64,000 bases of DNA, from contig JALHIN010000014.1 of assembly GCA_022839995.1 (NCBI GenBank), forward strand, positions 1 to 64,000. Reading direction: 5' to 3'. A model generated the notes under the pieces. The model saw only the letters and a list, made by a program, of their open reading frames with translations. It was not told where the DNA came from and did no database searches. This DNA is from 79-D21 sp022839995. Its GTDB lineage: Bacteria > Synergistota > Synergistia > Synergistales > 79-D21. This document shows, in pieces, positions 1 through 7,395 of the stretch (positions within the stretch are counted from its first letter, which is position 1; each line of letters opens with the position of its first letter). Made by a program: the position numbers and the translations under genes.

Positions 1-10
1 GTACAGACAG

Positions 11-45
11 AAAAAGGGGTTAAGCCTGAAGTGGCTCAACCCCTT
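11..45 (-). terminator. Rho-independent terminator of the tRNA-Val gene
   Basis: Read on the minus strand, a 13-bp stem (positions 14-26 pairing with 33-45, with one mismatch) is followed by a T-run, the complement of A11-A15. It lies about 10 bases past the CCA end of the tRNA, so it most likely ends that transcript. Confidence 0.8.
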
Positions 46-54
46 GCTATTGCT

Positions 55-129
55 TGGTGGGCGACACAGGGATCGAACCTGTGACTTCTTCCGTGTGAAG
101 GAAGCGCTCTTCCGCTGAGCTAGTCGCCC
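55..129 (-). tRNA. tRNA-Val (anticodon CAC)
   Basis: On the minus strand the acceptor stem GGGCGAC pairs with GTCGCCC. A D-arm, an anticodon stem CTTCC/GGAAG with loop TTCACAC and a T-arm with loop TTCGATC are all intact. The anticodon in the loop is CAC, which reads the valine codon GTG. The 3' CCA is encoded in the DNA (complement of positions 55-57). It is a single, stand-alone tRNA gene with its own promoter and terminator. Confidence 0.95.
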
Positions 130-142
130 GGGAACGGAGGGT

Positions 143-171
143 ATTATAACGGGCTTGAGGAGGATTGGCAA
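143..171 (-). promoter_or_regulatory. Promoter of the tRNA-Val gene
   Basis: On the minus strand a -35 hexamer TTGCCA (complement of 166-171) and a perfect -10 TATAAT (complement of 143-148) are separated by 17 bp. The -10 ends 13 bases before the tRNA 5' end. Confidence 0.7.
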
Positions 172-193
172 GGCAGTTTGTCGAAGAAGATCG

Positions 194-221
194 TTTTAGA
201 TGAAAAATCAGATGATATAAT
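194..221 (+). promoter_or_regulatory. Candidate promoter of the ferritin-like gene
   Basis: A perfect -10 TATAAT at 216-221 lies in an AT-rich patch. The -35 side (TTTTAG, 194-199, 16-bp spacer) is weak. It implies that transcription starts near 228, and so that translation does not begin at the upstream in-frame TTG at 178. Confidence 0.4.
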
Positions 222-255
222 AAAACACAAGCTAAACAATTCTTCTCCTGGGGGG

Positions 256-729
256 ATGAAGATGGCGACGTTCGATATGAAAGAAGCTCTGAAGCTTGCG
301 ATTCACTCGGAAATCGAGGCCAGCGAGTTTTATCGTTCCTGGGCGGCCAACACGGACAAACCTCACCTCGCAGAAGAATTGAACAAGATCGCCGATTGGG
401 AAACCTGCCACCGGGATTCGCTGATGAACTATTACACGGAACTTTACGGGGAGAAATTCGAACGCGATCCGAATCTCGTCGTGGATCCTGCCCTGAAAGT
501 CCAGGCGGACGAGTTCAAGAACTCCTATTCACTCCTGCGGATCGCTTCTGCGGTCTTTATCTCTGAAATGAGGGCAGCGGAACTTTACGGAAAAATGGCC
601 GAACAGACGGAAGGCCCTGCTCGAAAGATGTTTTTGGAACTCAAGGAAATGGAAGAGGGGCATATGGGAACGGCCAGGAAGAATTACGAAGAAATGCGCG
701 AACATATCCAGGGTTTCCACGCGTTTTAA
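256..729 (+). CDS. Ferritin-like diiron protein (rubrerythrin-type, no rubredoxin domain)
   Basis: A four-helix ferritin-like protein of about 157 residues. Two ExxH diiron signatures are visible (Glu-Thr-Cys-His in the first half and Glu-Glu-Gly-His near the C-terminus), and the helices between them carry paired Glu residues in E-A-x-x-F/L-Y settings. The C-terminal rubredoxin domain of classical rubrerythrin is absent, so it would need an external electron donor. In this family such proteins reduce peroxide or store iron in the cytoplasm of anaerobes. The start is ATG 256 or ATG 262. A G-run at 250-255 suits 262 best as a ribosome site. The frame is open back to TTG 178, but that stretch holds a promoter-like sequence. 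The gene is monocistronic with a clear terminator. Confidence 0.8.
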   Translation: MKMATFDMKEALKLAIHSEIEASEFYRSWAANTDKPHLAEELNKIADWETCHRDSLMNYYTELYGEKFERDPNLVVDPALKVQADEFKNSYSLLRIASAVFISEMRAAELYGKMAEQTEGPARKMFLELKEMEEGHMGTARKNYEEMREHIQGFHAF

Positions 730-748
730 AAACGCTAGCCGTTAAATG

Positions 749-770
749 CCGGGCAAAAGCCCGGTTTTTT
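749..770 (+). terminator. Rho-independent terminator
   Basis: A 6-bp stem CCGGGC/GCCCGG with an AAAA loop is followed directly by six T residues. It ends the ferritin-like gene 20 bases upstream. Confidence 0.85.
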
Positions 771-771
771 C

Positions 772-799
772 TTGAAACGCATAACGTATACAATATAAG
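772..799 (+). promoter_or_regulatory. Candidate promoter for the orphan gene and cstA
   Basis: A -35 TTGAAA (772-777) and a -10 TATAAG (794-799) are 16 bp apart. They sit directly after the preceding terminator and about 55 bases before the next start codon. Confidence 0.5.
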
Positions 800-855
800 G
801 CTGACAATCGAGGCTGCGGGGTGTATCATTAAAAAAATACTTTGGAGGATTTGGA

Positions 856-1320
856 TTGAGGGAAGATTCTTGCGAGTTGCTGTCAAAGATCGATGATTAC
901 TGGGATGAGATCGGTTTTCAGCCCTGGAGCGGGCTGGGAATGGCTGGAGTATACAGGAGAGTGACCTTCAGGAAGGGAGCCCTTCTGGGGGAAGTTGCCC
1001 GGTATTATGCGGATGACTATATCCTCTGGTCACACGAGGGCGAACATAGCGCAGAAAGGATTTTGCGCGAATGGAGGGGAATACCGGAGGTCATGTCGCA
1101 CCGCGTCCTTCTTTTGGGAAATTCGACGTGGGCAAAAACCCGGCAAAAGTCTTTTCTCTGGGGCTTTCGGGGGTGGGTCGAGATTTACTCACTTCGGCTC
1201 GGCGACAACCCTCACAAGCGATTTGCGGATCTCGCCTACTGGGCCTTTATGGCACTTGATTATTCAAAAAAAACGAAGACAAACAAGGACACGGAGGTGA
1301 TGCCCGTTTATGACATTTAG
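856..1320 (+). CDS. Uncharacterised Trp-rich protein
   Basis: A protein of 154 residues that I do not recognise. It has no signal peptide or membrane segment. It is unusually rich in tryptophan, with eight in 154 residues, and in aromatic residues generally. The C-terminus is hydrophilic and lysine-rich. It starts at TTG 856 with a GGAGG site at 844-848, spaced 7 bases. It precedes cstA by 49 bases with no terminator between, so the two are probably co-transcribed. A link to peptide uptake is only inferred from this position. Codon use looks like that of its neighbours, so it is likely a real gene. Confidence 0.6.
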   Translation: MREDSCELLSKIDDYWDEIGFQPWSGLGMAGVYRRVTFRKGALLGEVARYYADDYILWSHEGEHSAERILREWRGIPEVMSHRVLLLGNSTWAKTRQKSFLWGFRGWVEIYSLRLGDNPHKRFADLAYWAFMALDYSKKTKTNKDTEVMPVYDI

Positions 1321-1369
1321 GGAGGGCGGTTCGAATGCACTGCAATTCCTTTGGGGGGTGAAATGAACG

Positions 1370-2959
1370 ATGTTGACGATGCTTTTCGTGATTGCGGTGG
1401 TTTTTTTTGCAGCGGCTTTTATGATTTATGGCAAATTCCAGAAAACGGTGTATGGCCTGGACGATAAAAACGATACGCCGGCAAAGGTCTATTTTGACGG
1501 AATGGACTATGTGCCGACCCATCCGGCGGTTCTCCTTGGCCACCATTTCGCTTCGATTGCAGGTGCCGGGCCGATCGTTGGGCCCATCACGGCGGCTTCC
1601 ATGTTCGGGTGGCTTCCGGCCTACCTTTGGTGCCTGATCGGTTCCGCCTTTCTCGGAGGCGTGCACGACGCGGGTGCCCTTGTCTCCTCGATCCGGCACA
1701 AGGGATTGTCGGTCGGGGAGGTCGTGGATCACTGGATCGGCCATCGCGCGAAAAGGATCTTCCTGACCTTCACCTGGCTTGCCCTGACGCTGGTCATTGC
1801 CGTTTTCCTGGAACTGGCCGCCAACACCTTTGCAGCCGACCCGGCGGTCGCTTTTTCAGGGCTTCTTTACATCGGCATGGCCTTGATCTTTGGGGTCCTG
1901 ATCTACAGAAAGGGAGTTTCCCTCCTCGTGATGACGCTGGTCATGGTCCCGATCGTGATCGGTGCGATTTTCTACGGCAATTCCGCCGAGTGGGTCCAGC
2001 AGTCGTTCGCTTTTCCCAATACGACCTGGCGCTGGGTCCTGATCGTGTACATATTCACGGCTTCGGTGCTTCCGGTTTGGCTCCTGTTGCAGCCCCGAGA
2101 CTACCTTGCTTCCTACCTGCTTTACTTCTCCCTGCTCATCGGCGCTGTGGGAATGATTTTTGGAGCAAAAAGCTTCGAAGTGGCTCTTCCGGCTTTTAAG
2201 GGATTCGCAGGCCCGAAAGGAGAACCCATGTGGCCGCTGCTGTTCGTCGTCGTGGCCTGCGGAGCCATTTCCGGTTTCCACTCCCTGGTCGGTAGCGGAA
2301 CAACGGCCAAGCAGCTCCGCAAGGAAACCGACGCGATCGGCGTGGGCTACGGGGCGATGCTGATCGAGGGCCTCGTGGCGGTCATCGCGATCGGGACGAT
2401 CATGATCGGGGGCGGAATGCTGAAAGGCGGCCCCACGGTCACATATGGCGTAGGCCTTGGAAAGTTTGCCGCGCTGATCGGTATCCCTGAGAAAATCGGG
2501 ACGTCGCTTGGCCTTCTCGCCCTGAACTCCTTCATCCTGACCTCCCTGGACACCGCGACACGCTTGGCACGTTACCAGCTCCAGGAGTTCACGGACATGA
2601 AAGTCGACCGCTACACTGCAACCGCGATCGGTGTTGCGGTTGCCGCAGGCCTGGTGTTCATGAAGACCGGAGGAAAACCCGCGTGGCAACTGATCTGGCC
2701 TGTGTTCGGCGCTTCCAACCAGCTGGTCGCCGCACTTGCCCTTCTTGCCGTCGGGGTGTGGATCATCAAGGGGCTCAAGAAGAGTGCGAACTTTGTCATG
2801 ATCCCGATGGTGTTCATGCTCGTGACGACCATAGCCGCCCTTTTCCTGCTCATCAAGGACAACTTGAGCAACCTGATCCTTTCGGGGATTTCTGTCGTCC
2901 TGCTGCTGCTGGCCGTGATGCTGGTCAAGGAAGCATGGGCTGCGCTGAAGAAGGCCTAG
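1370..2959 (+). CDS. cstA: Carbon starvation protein A family transporter
   Basis: A polytopic inner-membrane protein of 529 residues with around a dozen or more hydrophobic segments. It matches the CstA/BtsT family through the N-terminal block with the H-P-A-V-L-L-G-H-H-F-A-S-I-A-G-A-G-P pattern (residues about 50-67) and the following G-G-V-H-D-A-G segment. Family members take up peptides or pyruvate. At 529 residues it is a shorter form than E. coli CstA (about 700). It starts at ATG 1370 after a GGGGGGTGA site. In a peptide-fermenting anaerobe a role in peptide or pyruvate uptake is likely, but the substrate cannot be read from sequence. Confidence 0.88.
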   Translation: MLTMLFVIAVVFFAAAFMIYGKFQKTVYGLDDKNDTPAKVYFDGMDYVPTHPAVLLGHHFASIAGAGPIVGPITAASMFGWLPAYLWCLIGSAFLGGVHDAGALVSSIRHKGLSVGEVVDHWIGHRAKRIFLTFTWLALTLVIAVFLELAANTFAADPAVAFSGLLYIGMALIFGVLIYRKGVSLLVMTLVMVPIVIGAIFYGNSAEWVQQSFAFPNTTWRWVLIVYIFTASVLPVWLLLQPRDYLASYLLYFSLLIGAVGMIFGAKSFEVALPAFKGFAGPKGEPMWPLLFVVVACGAISGFHSLVGSGTTAKQLRKETDAIGVGYGAMLIEGLVAVIAIGTIMIGGGMLKGGPTVTYGVGLGKFAALIGIPEKIGTSLGLLALNSFILTSLDTATRLARYQLQEFTDMKVDRYTATAIGVAVAAGLVFMKTGGKPAWQLIWPVFGASNQLVAALALLAVGVWIIKGLKKSANFVMIPMVFMLVTTIAALFLLIKDNLSNLILSGISVVLLLLAVMLVKEAWAALKKA

Positions 2960-3019
2960 GGAGGGCAACGCTCGCCCGCAGTCTCTGCCATTTCTTCAGT
3001 TGCCCTGCACGATGTGATG

Positions 3020-3060
3020 AAAAAAGCCAGGAAGGGCACAATGCCCTTCCTGGCTTTTTT
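3020..3060. terminator. Bidirectional terminator between cstA and the zinc-ribbon gene
   Basis: A perfect 19-bp inverted repeat (3020-3038 with 3042-3060) begins with six A residues and ends with six T residues. It can therefore terminate cstA on the plus strand and the convergent zinc-ribbon gene on the minus strand. Confidence 0.9.
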
Positions 3061-3071
3061 CCCGCTGTGGT

Positions 3072-3245
3072 CTACTTTTTCAATCCGGGGACACTGAAGC
3101 TTTTGGCTCCCCAAGATTTTCCCTTCAGGGGTTTCCCCTCGATCAGGTGAACGAAGCGGCTCAGGCACTTCGGACATTTCAGCGTCGAGGGCTTCTCTTC
3201 GAGTTCGAATTCGTGGTTGCAATTCAAACAGCGAAATTTCGTCAT
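3072..3245 (-). CDS. Small zinc-ribbon protein
   Basis: A 57-residue cytoplasmic protein with two Cys pairs, C-L-N-C near residue 6 and C-P-K-C near residue 22, which would make a single rubredoxin/zinc-ribbon knuckle as in FmdB-like small proteins. The C-terminal half is basic. The start is ATG 3245, preceded on the minus strand by AGGAGGAGG. A longer frame upstream would read through that ribosome site and is rejected. It is divergent from the metallochaperone gene and convergent with cstA. Function unknown; metal binding is inferred from the four Cys. Confidence 0.65.
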   Translation of the reverse strand: MTKFRCLNCNHEFELEEKPSTLKCPKCLSRFVHLIEGKPLKGKSWGAKSFSVPGLKK

Positions 3246-3292
3246 GCCGATCCTCCTCCTTCTCCCAGAAAGTTTTCTCACAAGGCTAAGAT

Positions 3293-3394
3293 ATTATAAG
3301 GGAAACATGGCTTGAACGGAATGGAAGGAATGTTTTGAATATCGAGACGAGCCCTCTTGAATCATAGCAATGAAAATACAGATGAAGGTATAAT
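3293..3394. promoter_or_regulatory. Divergent promoter region (two -10 boxes)
   Basis: This AT-rich intergenic stretch carries a perfect TATAAT on the minus strand (complement of 3293-3298, for the zinc-ribbon gene) and a perfect TATAAT on the plus strand (3389-3394, for the metallochaperone-korAB operon). Neither has a convincing -35 at the standard distance. Confidence 0.4.
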
Positions 3395-3422
3395 ACAATC
3401 AATTCTGAAAAGGAGGAATCTC

Positions 3423-3623
3423 ATGAGGATCGGACTTGTAGTGCCCGACATGTCCTGTAGCCATTGTGCAGAAAGGATCCGTCGCGCTCTTGAGCAAATC
3501 GGAATCCAGGCGGAGGTAGACTTGCAAAACAAAACCGTCATCCTGGATGCGAAAGATGTAGAGGAAGCCCGAAAAAAGCTGGAGGAGATCGACACTCCCG
3601 TGAAAAACACATTCGAGGTTTGA
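3423..3623 (+). CDS. Heavy-metal-associated (HMA) domain metallochaperone, CopZ-like
   Basis: A 66-residue ferredoxin-like fold protein with the metal site M-S-C-S-H-C near residues 10-15, the classic MxCxxC of copper chaperones and P-type ATPase N-terminal domains. It starts at ATG 3423 with AGGAGG at 3411-3416, spaced 6 bases. An in-frame ATG at 3357 lies upstream of the -10 box and is rejected. It is the first gene of a run with korA, korB and two peroxiredoxins, with 47 bases to korA. No copper ATPase is nearby. The metal could be copper or another soft metal. The family call is firm, the partner unknown. Confidence 0.8.
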   Translation: MRIGLVVPDMSCSHCAERIRRALEQIGIQAEVDLQNKTVILDAKDVEEARKKLEEIDTPVKNTFEV

Positions 3624-3670
3624 ACCCGGACTTGTAAAGAAAGGCAGCTCTTCGGCCTGGAGGTGAACGG

Positions 3671-5389
3671 ATGGTGCGCGAACTTTCGATCGTTCTTTGC
3701 GGGGCAGCGGGGCAAGGGGTTCAGACCGTTGAGGTCCTGCTGGTAAGGGCCTTGGGGAGAAGCGGCTTCCATGTTTTCTCCACAAAGGAATCAATGTCCC
3801 GTGTCAGAGGGGGCAACAATTCTACGGAAATTCGGGTTTCGGAGGAACACACGGAGGCCTTTGTCGATCGGATCGACCTTTTGGTCCCGCTCAACAGCGG
3901 CCTTCGAAAGAATATCTGGAAGCGGCTCGGCCCCGATACGCTCGTGCTTGGAGACAGGGAAGAACTGAAAGAAGAATTCGCAAGCAAGGAGTTTCGGTTC
4001 CTCGACGTCCCCTTCCTGGAAATTGCAAGGGAAGCGGGGGGCGCTGTCACCGCGAACAGCGTCGCAGCAGCCGTTCTATGTGCCCTTTTTCGAATCGAGT
4101 TCGAAATCCTTGACGACCTCCTGAAGGAGCGGTTTGGAAAAACTCCGGAAGTTCTGGAAAAGAACCTGCTTTCTGCAAAAAAGGGATACGAGCAGGGCGT
4201 CCGACTTCTGGAAGAGGGCGTTTTCGCCCTGAAAACGCCCAAGCCTGACCCGAACTGGCGTCCCTTGCTGATCGACGGCCACAAGGCGGTTTCTCTCGGG
4301 TCGCTCGCCGGGGGGTGCAATTTTGTAACGGCTTACCCCATGTCTCCCGGATCCGGTGTGCTGGCCTTCATGGCGCAAAACGCTTCGCGGTTCCAGATTG
4401 TCGTGGAGCAGGTAGAGGACGAGATCGCGGCGGTCAACATGGCACTTGGGGCCTGGTCTGCCGGGGCGCGTGGAATGGCCACGACGTCGGGTGGAGGTTT
4501 CGCTCTCATGGAAGAGGGGATCAGTCTTTCTGCGGTTACGGAAATTCCCCTGGTGATCCACCTGGGGCAAAGGCCCGGTCCTGCTACCGGCATGGCGACC
4601 CGGACTGAGCAAGCGGACCTGGAGCTGGCCCTTTACGCGGGTCACGGGGAATTTCCGCGGGTTCTGTTCGCTCCCGGAAACGCAAGAGAGGCATTTGAAC
4701 TTTCCAGGCTGGCCTTCGATTGGGCGGATCGATACCAGGTCCCTGTGTTCATCCTGACGGACGAATACCTCCTGGACAGCATCTTCGAATTAGAATCCCT
4801 TCCGGTAGAGAGTGAACCCTTTTCCCGCCATTTCGTGGAAACGGAGCCGGGTTACGCGAGGTACCGGGTAACGGAAAACGGCGTTTCGCCGAGAGGGATC
4901 TTCGGCCACGGCCGGGGCCTGGTCCGTATCGACAGCCACGAACATGACGAGAAGGGACATATCGAAGAAGACTTCGACGTCCGCGAGCGCATGCAGAAAA
5001 AGAGAATGTCGAAACTTCGGCTCCTCGAGGCGGCAGCTCTCCCGCCGACCGTAAAGGGAGATCCCCAGGCGCAAACCAAGGTCTTTTGCTGGGGGTCGAC
5101 GGGACCGATCGTAGCCGAAGCGCTTGACCTGCTAGGAAGGGAAGATGTTTCGATGGTTCACCTGAAGCAGGTTTACCCCTTGCACCCTTCTGTCCGGACC
5201 CTGGTGGAACAGGCAAGGAGGGTCGTCGTCGCGGAGGGAAACTCGACCGGCCAGCTTGCCCGCTTGATCCGGCTTTACACGGGCAGGGAGGCTGAGCACC
5301 GGCTTTTGAATTTCAGGGGGCACCAGTTTTCCGTCGAGGAAGTTTCCGAGGGTCTCGGAAAAATCCTGGAAGGGGGGGAACCGGAATGA
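3671..5389 (+). CDS. korA: 2-oxoacid:ferredoxin oxidoreductase, fused gamma-alpha subunit
   Basis: A 572-residue subunit of the enzyme that oxidatively decarboxylates 2-oxoacids to acyl-CoA and reduces ferredoxin. Residues about 1-190 form the gamma domain, beginning with the L-C-G-A-A-G-Q-G-V-Q nucleotide/CoA-type motif. Residues about 195-572 are the alpha (pyrimidine-binding) domain. The family's Y-P-I-T-P-S motif appears here as Y-P-M-S-P-G-S. The gamma-alpha fusion is typical of two-subunit KorAB enzymes. The stop overlaps the korB start by 4 bases, so the two are translationally coupled. Substrate is uncertain: 2-oxoglutarate or branched and aromatic 2-oxoacids from amino-acid fermentation are all plausible. 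The enzyme class is oxygen-sensitive. Confidence 0.88.
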   Translation: MVRELSIVLCGAAGQGVQTVEVLLVRALGRSGFHVFSTKESMSRVRGGNNSTEIRVSEEHTEAFVDRIDLLVPLNSGLRKNIWKRLGPDTLVLGDREELKEEFASKEFRFLDVPFLEIAREAGGAVTANSVAAAVLCALFRIEFEILDDLLKERFGKTPEVLEKNLLSAKKGYEQGVRLLEEGVFALKTPKPDPNWRPLLIDGHKAVSLGSLAGGCNFVTAYPMSPGSGVLAFMAQNASRFQIVVEQVEDEIAAVNMALGAWSAGARGMATTSGGGFALMEEGISLSAVTEIPLVIHLGQRPGPATGMATRTEQADLELALYAGHGEFPRVLFAPGNAREAFELSRLAFDWADRYQVPVFILTDEYLLDSIFELESLPVESEPFSRHFVETEPGYARYRVTENGVSPRGIFGHGRGLVRIDSHEHDEKGHIEEDFDVRERMQKKRMSKLRLLEAAALPPTVKGDPQAQTKVFCWGSTGPIVAEALDLLGREDVSMVHLKQVYPLHPSVRTLVEQARRVVVAEGNSTGQLARLIRLYTGREAEHRLLNFRGHQFSVEEVSEGLGKILEGGEPE

Positions 5390-6252
5390 ATCCGAGGGAG
5401 TACGACATCGAGCCGGTCGATTTGTCCTGGTGCCCAGGTTGCGGCAATTTCCAGATCCTTTCGGCCCTTAAGGAAGCCCTTGCGGAGCTGAAGATCCCAC
5501 CCCAGGAAGTGGTGTTGGTTTCCGGGATCGGCCAGGCTGCGAAGACCCCGCATTTTATGAAGGGCCACATCATCCAGGGACTCCACGGGCGGGCTCTCCC
5601 CGTTGCCACTGGCGTGAAGGCGGCAAATCCAGGACTGACCGTTTTGGCGATCGGCGGAGACGGGGACATGTACGGAGAAGGAGGGAACCACCTGCTGCAT
5701 ACAATAAGGAGAAATCCCGACCTGACCAATCTCGTTCACAACAACATGGTTTACGGGCTGACAAAGGGACAGGCATCACCGACAAGCCCCCTGGGGCTGA
5801 AGACCCCGGTCCAGGTCGAGGGAGTGATATCGGAACCACTCAATCCGGTGGCCCTGGCCATTTCGCAGGGAGCTTCGTTCGTGGCCCGGTCCTTTTCTGC
5901 TGAAACCGAGCTGACGAAGGATCTCATCAAGGCGGCGATCCGCCATAAGGGGTATGCTCTCGTCGATATTTTCCAGCCGTGCGTCTCGTTCAACAAAGTG
6001 AATACCTACAAGTGGTTCCGGGAAAACACGTTTGTGCAAGAGAGCAGCCCTGAGGAATTGAGAGACCGCCGTAGGGCAATGGAACTGGCCCTGTCTGGGC
6101 CTCCCTTCCCCCTCGGAATCCTCTACCGGGAAGCATCCGGAAGGCCGTCGTTCGAGAACCTGCTCCCGGCGTACCGGAGAAACAGTGAGCCCCTCTGGAA
6201 GCGGACTCCCGATCGTGATGGAATCGAGGCCTATGTCGAAACGCTTAGGTAG
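5386..6252 (+). CDS. korB: 2-oxoacid:ferredoxin oxidoreductase, beta subunit (TPP-binding)
   Basis: A 288-residue thiamine-diphosphate and iron-sulfur subunit partnering the fused subunit just upstream. Visible signatures are C-P-G-C-G near residue 16, H-G-R-A-L-P-V-A-T-G-V-K-A-A-N-P, the G-D-G-D TPP/Mg motif near residue 90 followed by G-G-N-H, and the N-N-x-x-Y-G-L-T-K-G-Q-A-S-P-T block. A Cys in Q-P-C-V-S-F is at the position of the fourth cluster ligand. It starts at ATG 5386 inside the korA stop region. Two peroxiredoxin genes follow 23 bases downstream, which suggests co-expression of an oxygen-labile enzyme with its protection. Confidence 0.9.
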   Translation: MNPREYDIEPVDLSWCPGCGNFQILSALKEALAELKIPPQEVVLVSGIGQAAKTPHFMKGHIIQGLHGRALPVATGVKAANPGLTVLAIGGDGDMYGEGGNHLLHTIRRNPDLTNLVHNNMVYGLTKGQASPTSPLGLKTPVQVEGVISEPLNPVALAISQGASFVARSFSAETELTKDLIKAAIRHKGYALVDIFQPCVSFNKVNTYKWFRENTFVQESSPEELRDRRRAMELALSGPPFPLGILYREASGRPSFENLLPAYRRNSEPLWKRTPDRDGIEAYVETLR

Positions 6253-6275
6253 GGGAAACCGAAAGGAGGTTGGGA

Positions 6276-6890
6276 ATGATGACTGAAGACATGAGGATCA
6301 AGCCTGGGGACATCCTGAAGGATTTTCTGCTGTTCGACCAGGACAAGAACGAGTGGAGGCCTTCTTCTTGTAAGGGGAAGAGAATTCTGCTGTCCTTCCA
6401 CCCCCTGGCCTGGACCCCGGTCTGTGCCGACCAGATGAAGTGCCTGGAGAGGGACATGGCAGTTTTTGAAAGCCTCGACACCGTGCCGGTGGGCATCAGC
6501 GTCGATTCTGTTCCCTGCAAGGCTGCCTGGGCAAAAGAGCTGAAGCTCGAGAAGCTGAGGATCCTTTCGGACTTTTGGCCTCATGGCGCGGTGGCGAAGG
6601 AAATGGGGCTTTTCAGGGAAACGGAAGGCTTCTCGGAGCGCGCCAATGTTCTCGTTGACGAGCAGGGCGTCGTCGTTTTCTCGAAAGTGTACCCGATCTC
6701 CAAGCTGCCCGATCTTCAGGAGATCGTGCATTTCCTCAAGGAACTGCACCATGCCGGAGTGGAGGGGAATGTGCCGGCAAAACAATGCATGGTGGACTTG
6801 AAAGGCAATTCCCTTTGCGTTGAAGATTCCAGGAATGCGGGCATTCAGTCGACCTCTGACCGGCACTTGGCCGAAGGAGGGGAGGGATAG
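6276..6890 (+). CDS. Peroxiredoxin (AhpE/Prx family, Cys type)
   Basis: A thioredoxin-fold peroxidase of 204 residues. The peroxidatic site is H-P-L-A-W-T-P-V-C near residues 45-53, matching the P-x-x-x-(T/S)-x-x-C motif. A further Cys lies six residues later and others near residues 74 and 169, so resolution by an internal Cys is possible. It is about 40 residues longer than minimal Prx, with a C-terminal tail that does not belong to the fold core. It starts at ATG 6276 with AGGAGG at 6264-6269. The stop is only 3 bases from the start of the selenocysteine peroxiredoxin, so the two are in one operon. Confidence 0.87.
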   Translation: MMTEDMRIKPGDILKDFLLFDQDKNEWRPSSCKGKRILLSFHPLAWTPVCADQMKCLERDMAVFESLDTVPVGISVDSVPCKAAWAKELKLEKLRILSDFWPHGAVAKEMGLFRETEGFSERANVLVDEQGVVVFSKVYPISKLPDLQEIVHFLKELHHAGVEGNVPAKQCMVDLKGNSLCVEDSRNAGIQSTSDRHLAEGGEG

Positions 6891-6893
6891 TGA

Positions 6894-7394
6894 ATGCGTC
6901 CTGAAAAGGGGACACGGGCCCCGGAATTCAGGCTGGAGGCTGCTGGGGGAAAAACCTTCTCGCTTTCCGATTTCAGGGGGAAGTGGGTGGTCCTGTTCTT
7001 TTATCCGAAAGATGGGACAAAGGGCTGAACCGAGGAGGCGGTCGCCTTTTCGGGCAGGATGCCCGAGTTTGAATTGGAGGATGCCGTCCTTGTCGGGATC
7101 AGCGCCGATTCGGTCAAGTCCCATGAACGGTTTGCCGAGAAAAACGGAATCAGGACCCTGCTCTTGAGCGATCCGGAAAAGGGAGTGATCCGGTCCTACG
7201 GGGCCTGGGGGGAAAAAAAGATGTACGGCAAAATTGTTGAAGGGATCGTCCGCTCAACGTTTCTGATCGATCCGGAAGGAACAGTGAGATGGACCTGGAT
7301 TCCCGTAAAAGTGCCCGGGCATGCGGAGGACGTGCTTGAAACGCTCCGGCGGATAAAGGAAGATTTTCCCAAGCAGTCCGAAGGGGGGAAATGA
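6894..7394 (+). CDS. Selenocysteine-containing peroxiredoxin, Bcp/PrxQ type (TGA 7026-7028 read as Sec45)
   Basis: A 166-residue Bcp-like peroxiredoxin reading through one in-frame TGA. Before it come the N-terminal strand block and F-F-Y-P-K-D-G-T-K-G. After it come T-E-E-A and a complete Bcp C-terminal half (G-I-S-A-D-S, L-L-S-D-P, G-A-W-G-E-K, T-F-L-I-D-P). In E. coli Bcp (recalled from memory) the active site reads Y-P-K-x-x-T-P-G-C-T with Cys45, so the TGA falls exactly on the peroxidatic residue and is best read as selenocysteine. The rest of the protein has no cysteine, making it a 1-Sec enzyme. The start is ATG 6894 after GGAGGG at 6881-6886. The next gene begins 1 base after the stop. 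The selA/B/C/D genes are outside the window. The alternative, a premature stop, is unlikely given exact placement and an intact frame. Confidence 0.9.
7026..7067 (+). promoter_or_regulatory. Candidate bacterial SECIS element after the Sec codon
   Basis: Within the coding region, 22 bases after the TGA, CGGGC (7051-7055) pairs with GCCCG (7061-7065), extended by a T-A and a T-G pair at 7050/7066 and 7049/7067. The 5-base loop AGGAT has G at its second and third positions, as bacterial SECIS loops usually do. The loop lies about 28 bases from the TGA, within the known spacing range. A closer hairpin at 7037-7046 would leave only a 2-base loop and is less likely. Confidence 0.55.
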
Positions 7395-7395
7395 A

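Noticed and set aside
178..255. N-terminal extension of the ferritin-like protein from TTG 178
   Set aside because: The stretch is AT-rich, contains a perfect TATAAT, has no protein family match and no ribosome site. The protein fold starts after ATG 256/262.
6894..7394. Peroxiredoxin gene broken by a nonsense mutation (pseudogene)
   Set aside because: The TGA is exactly at the catalytic position, the frame is intact on both sides, the operon is compact, and conserved motifs are retained throughout. These fit selenocysteine far better than decay.
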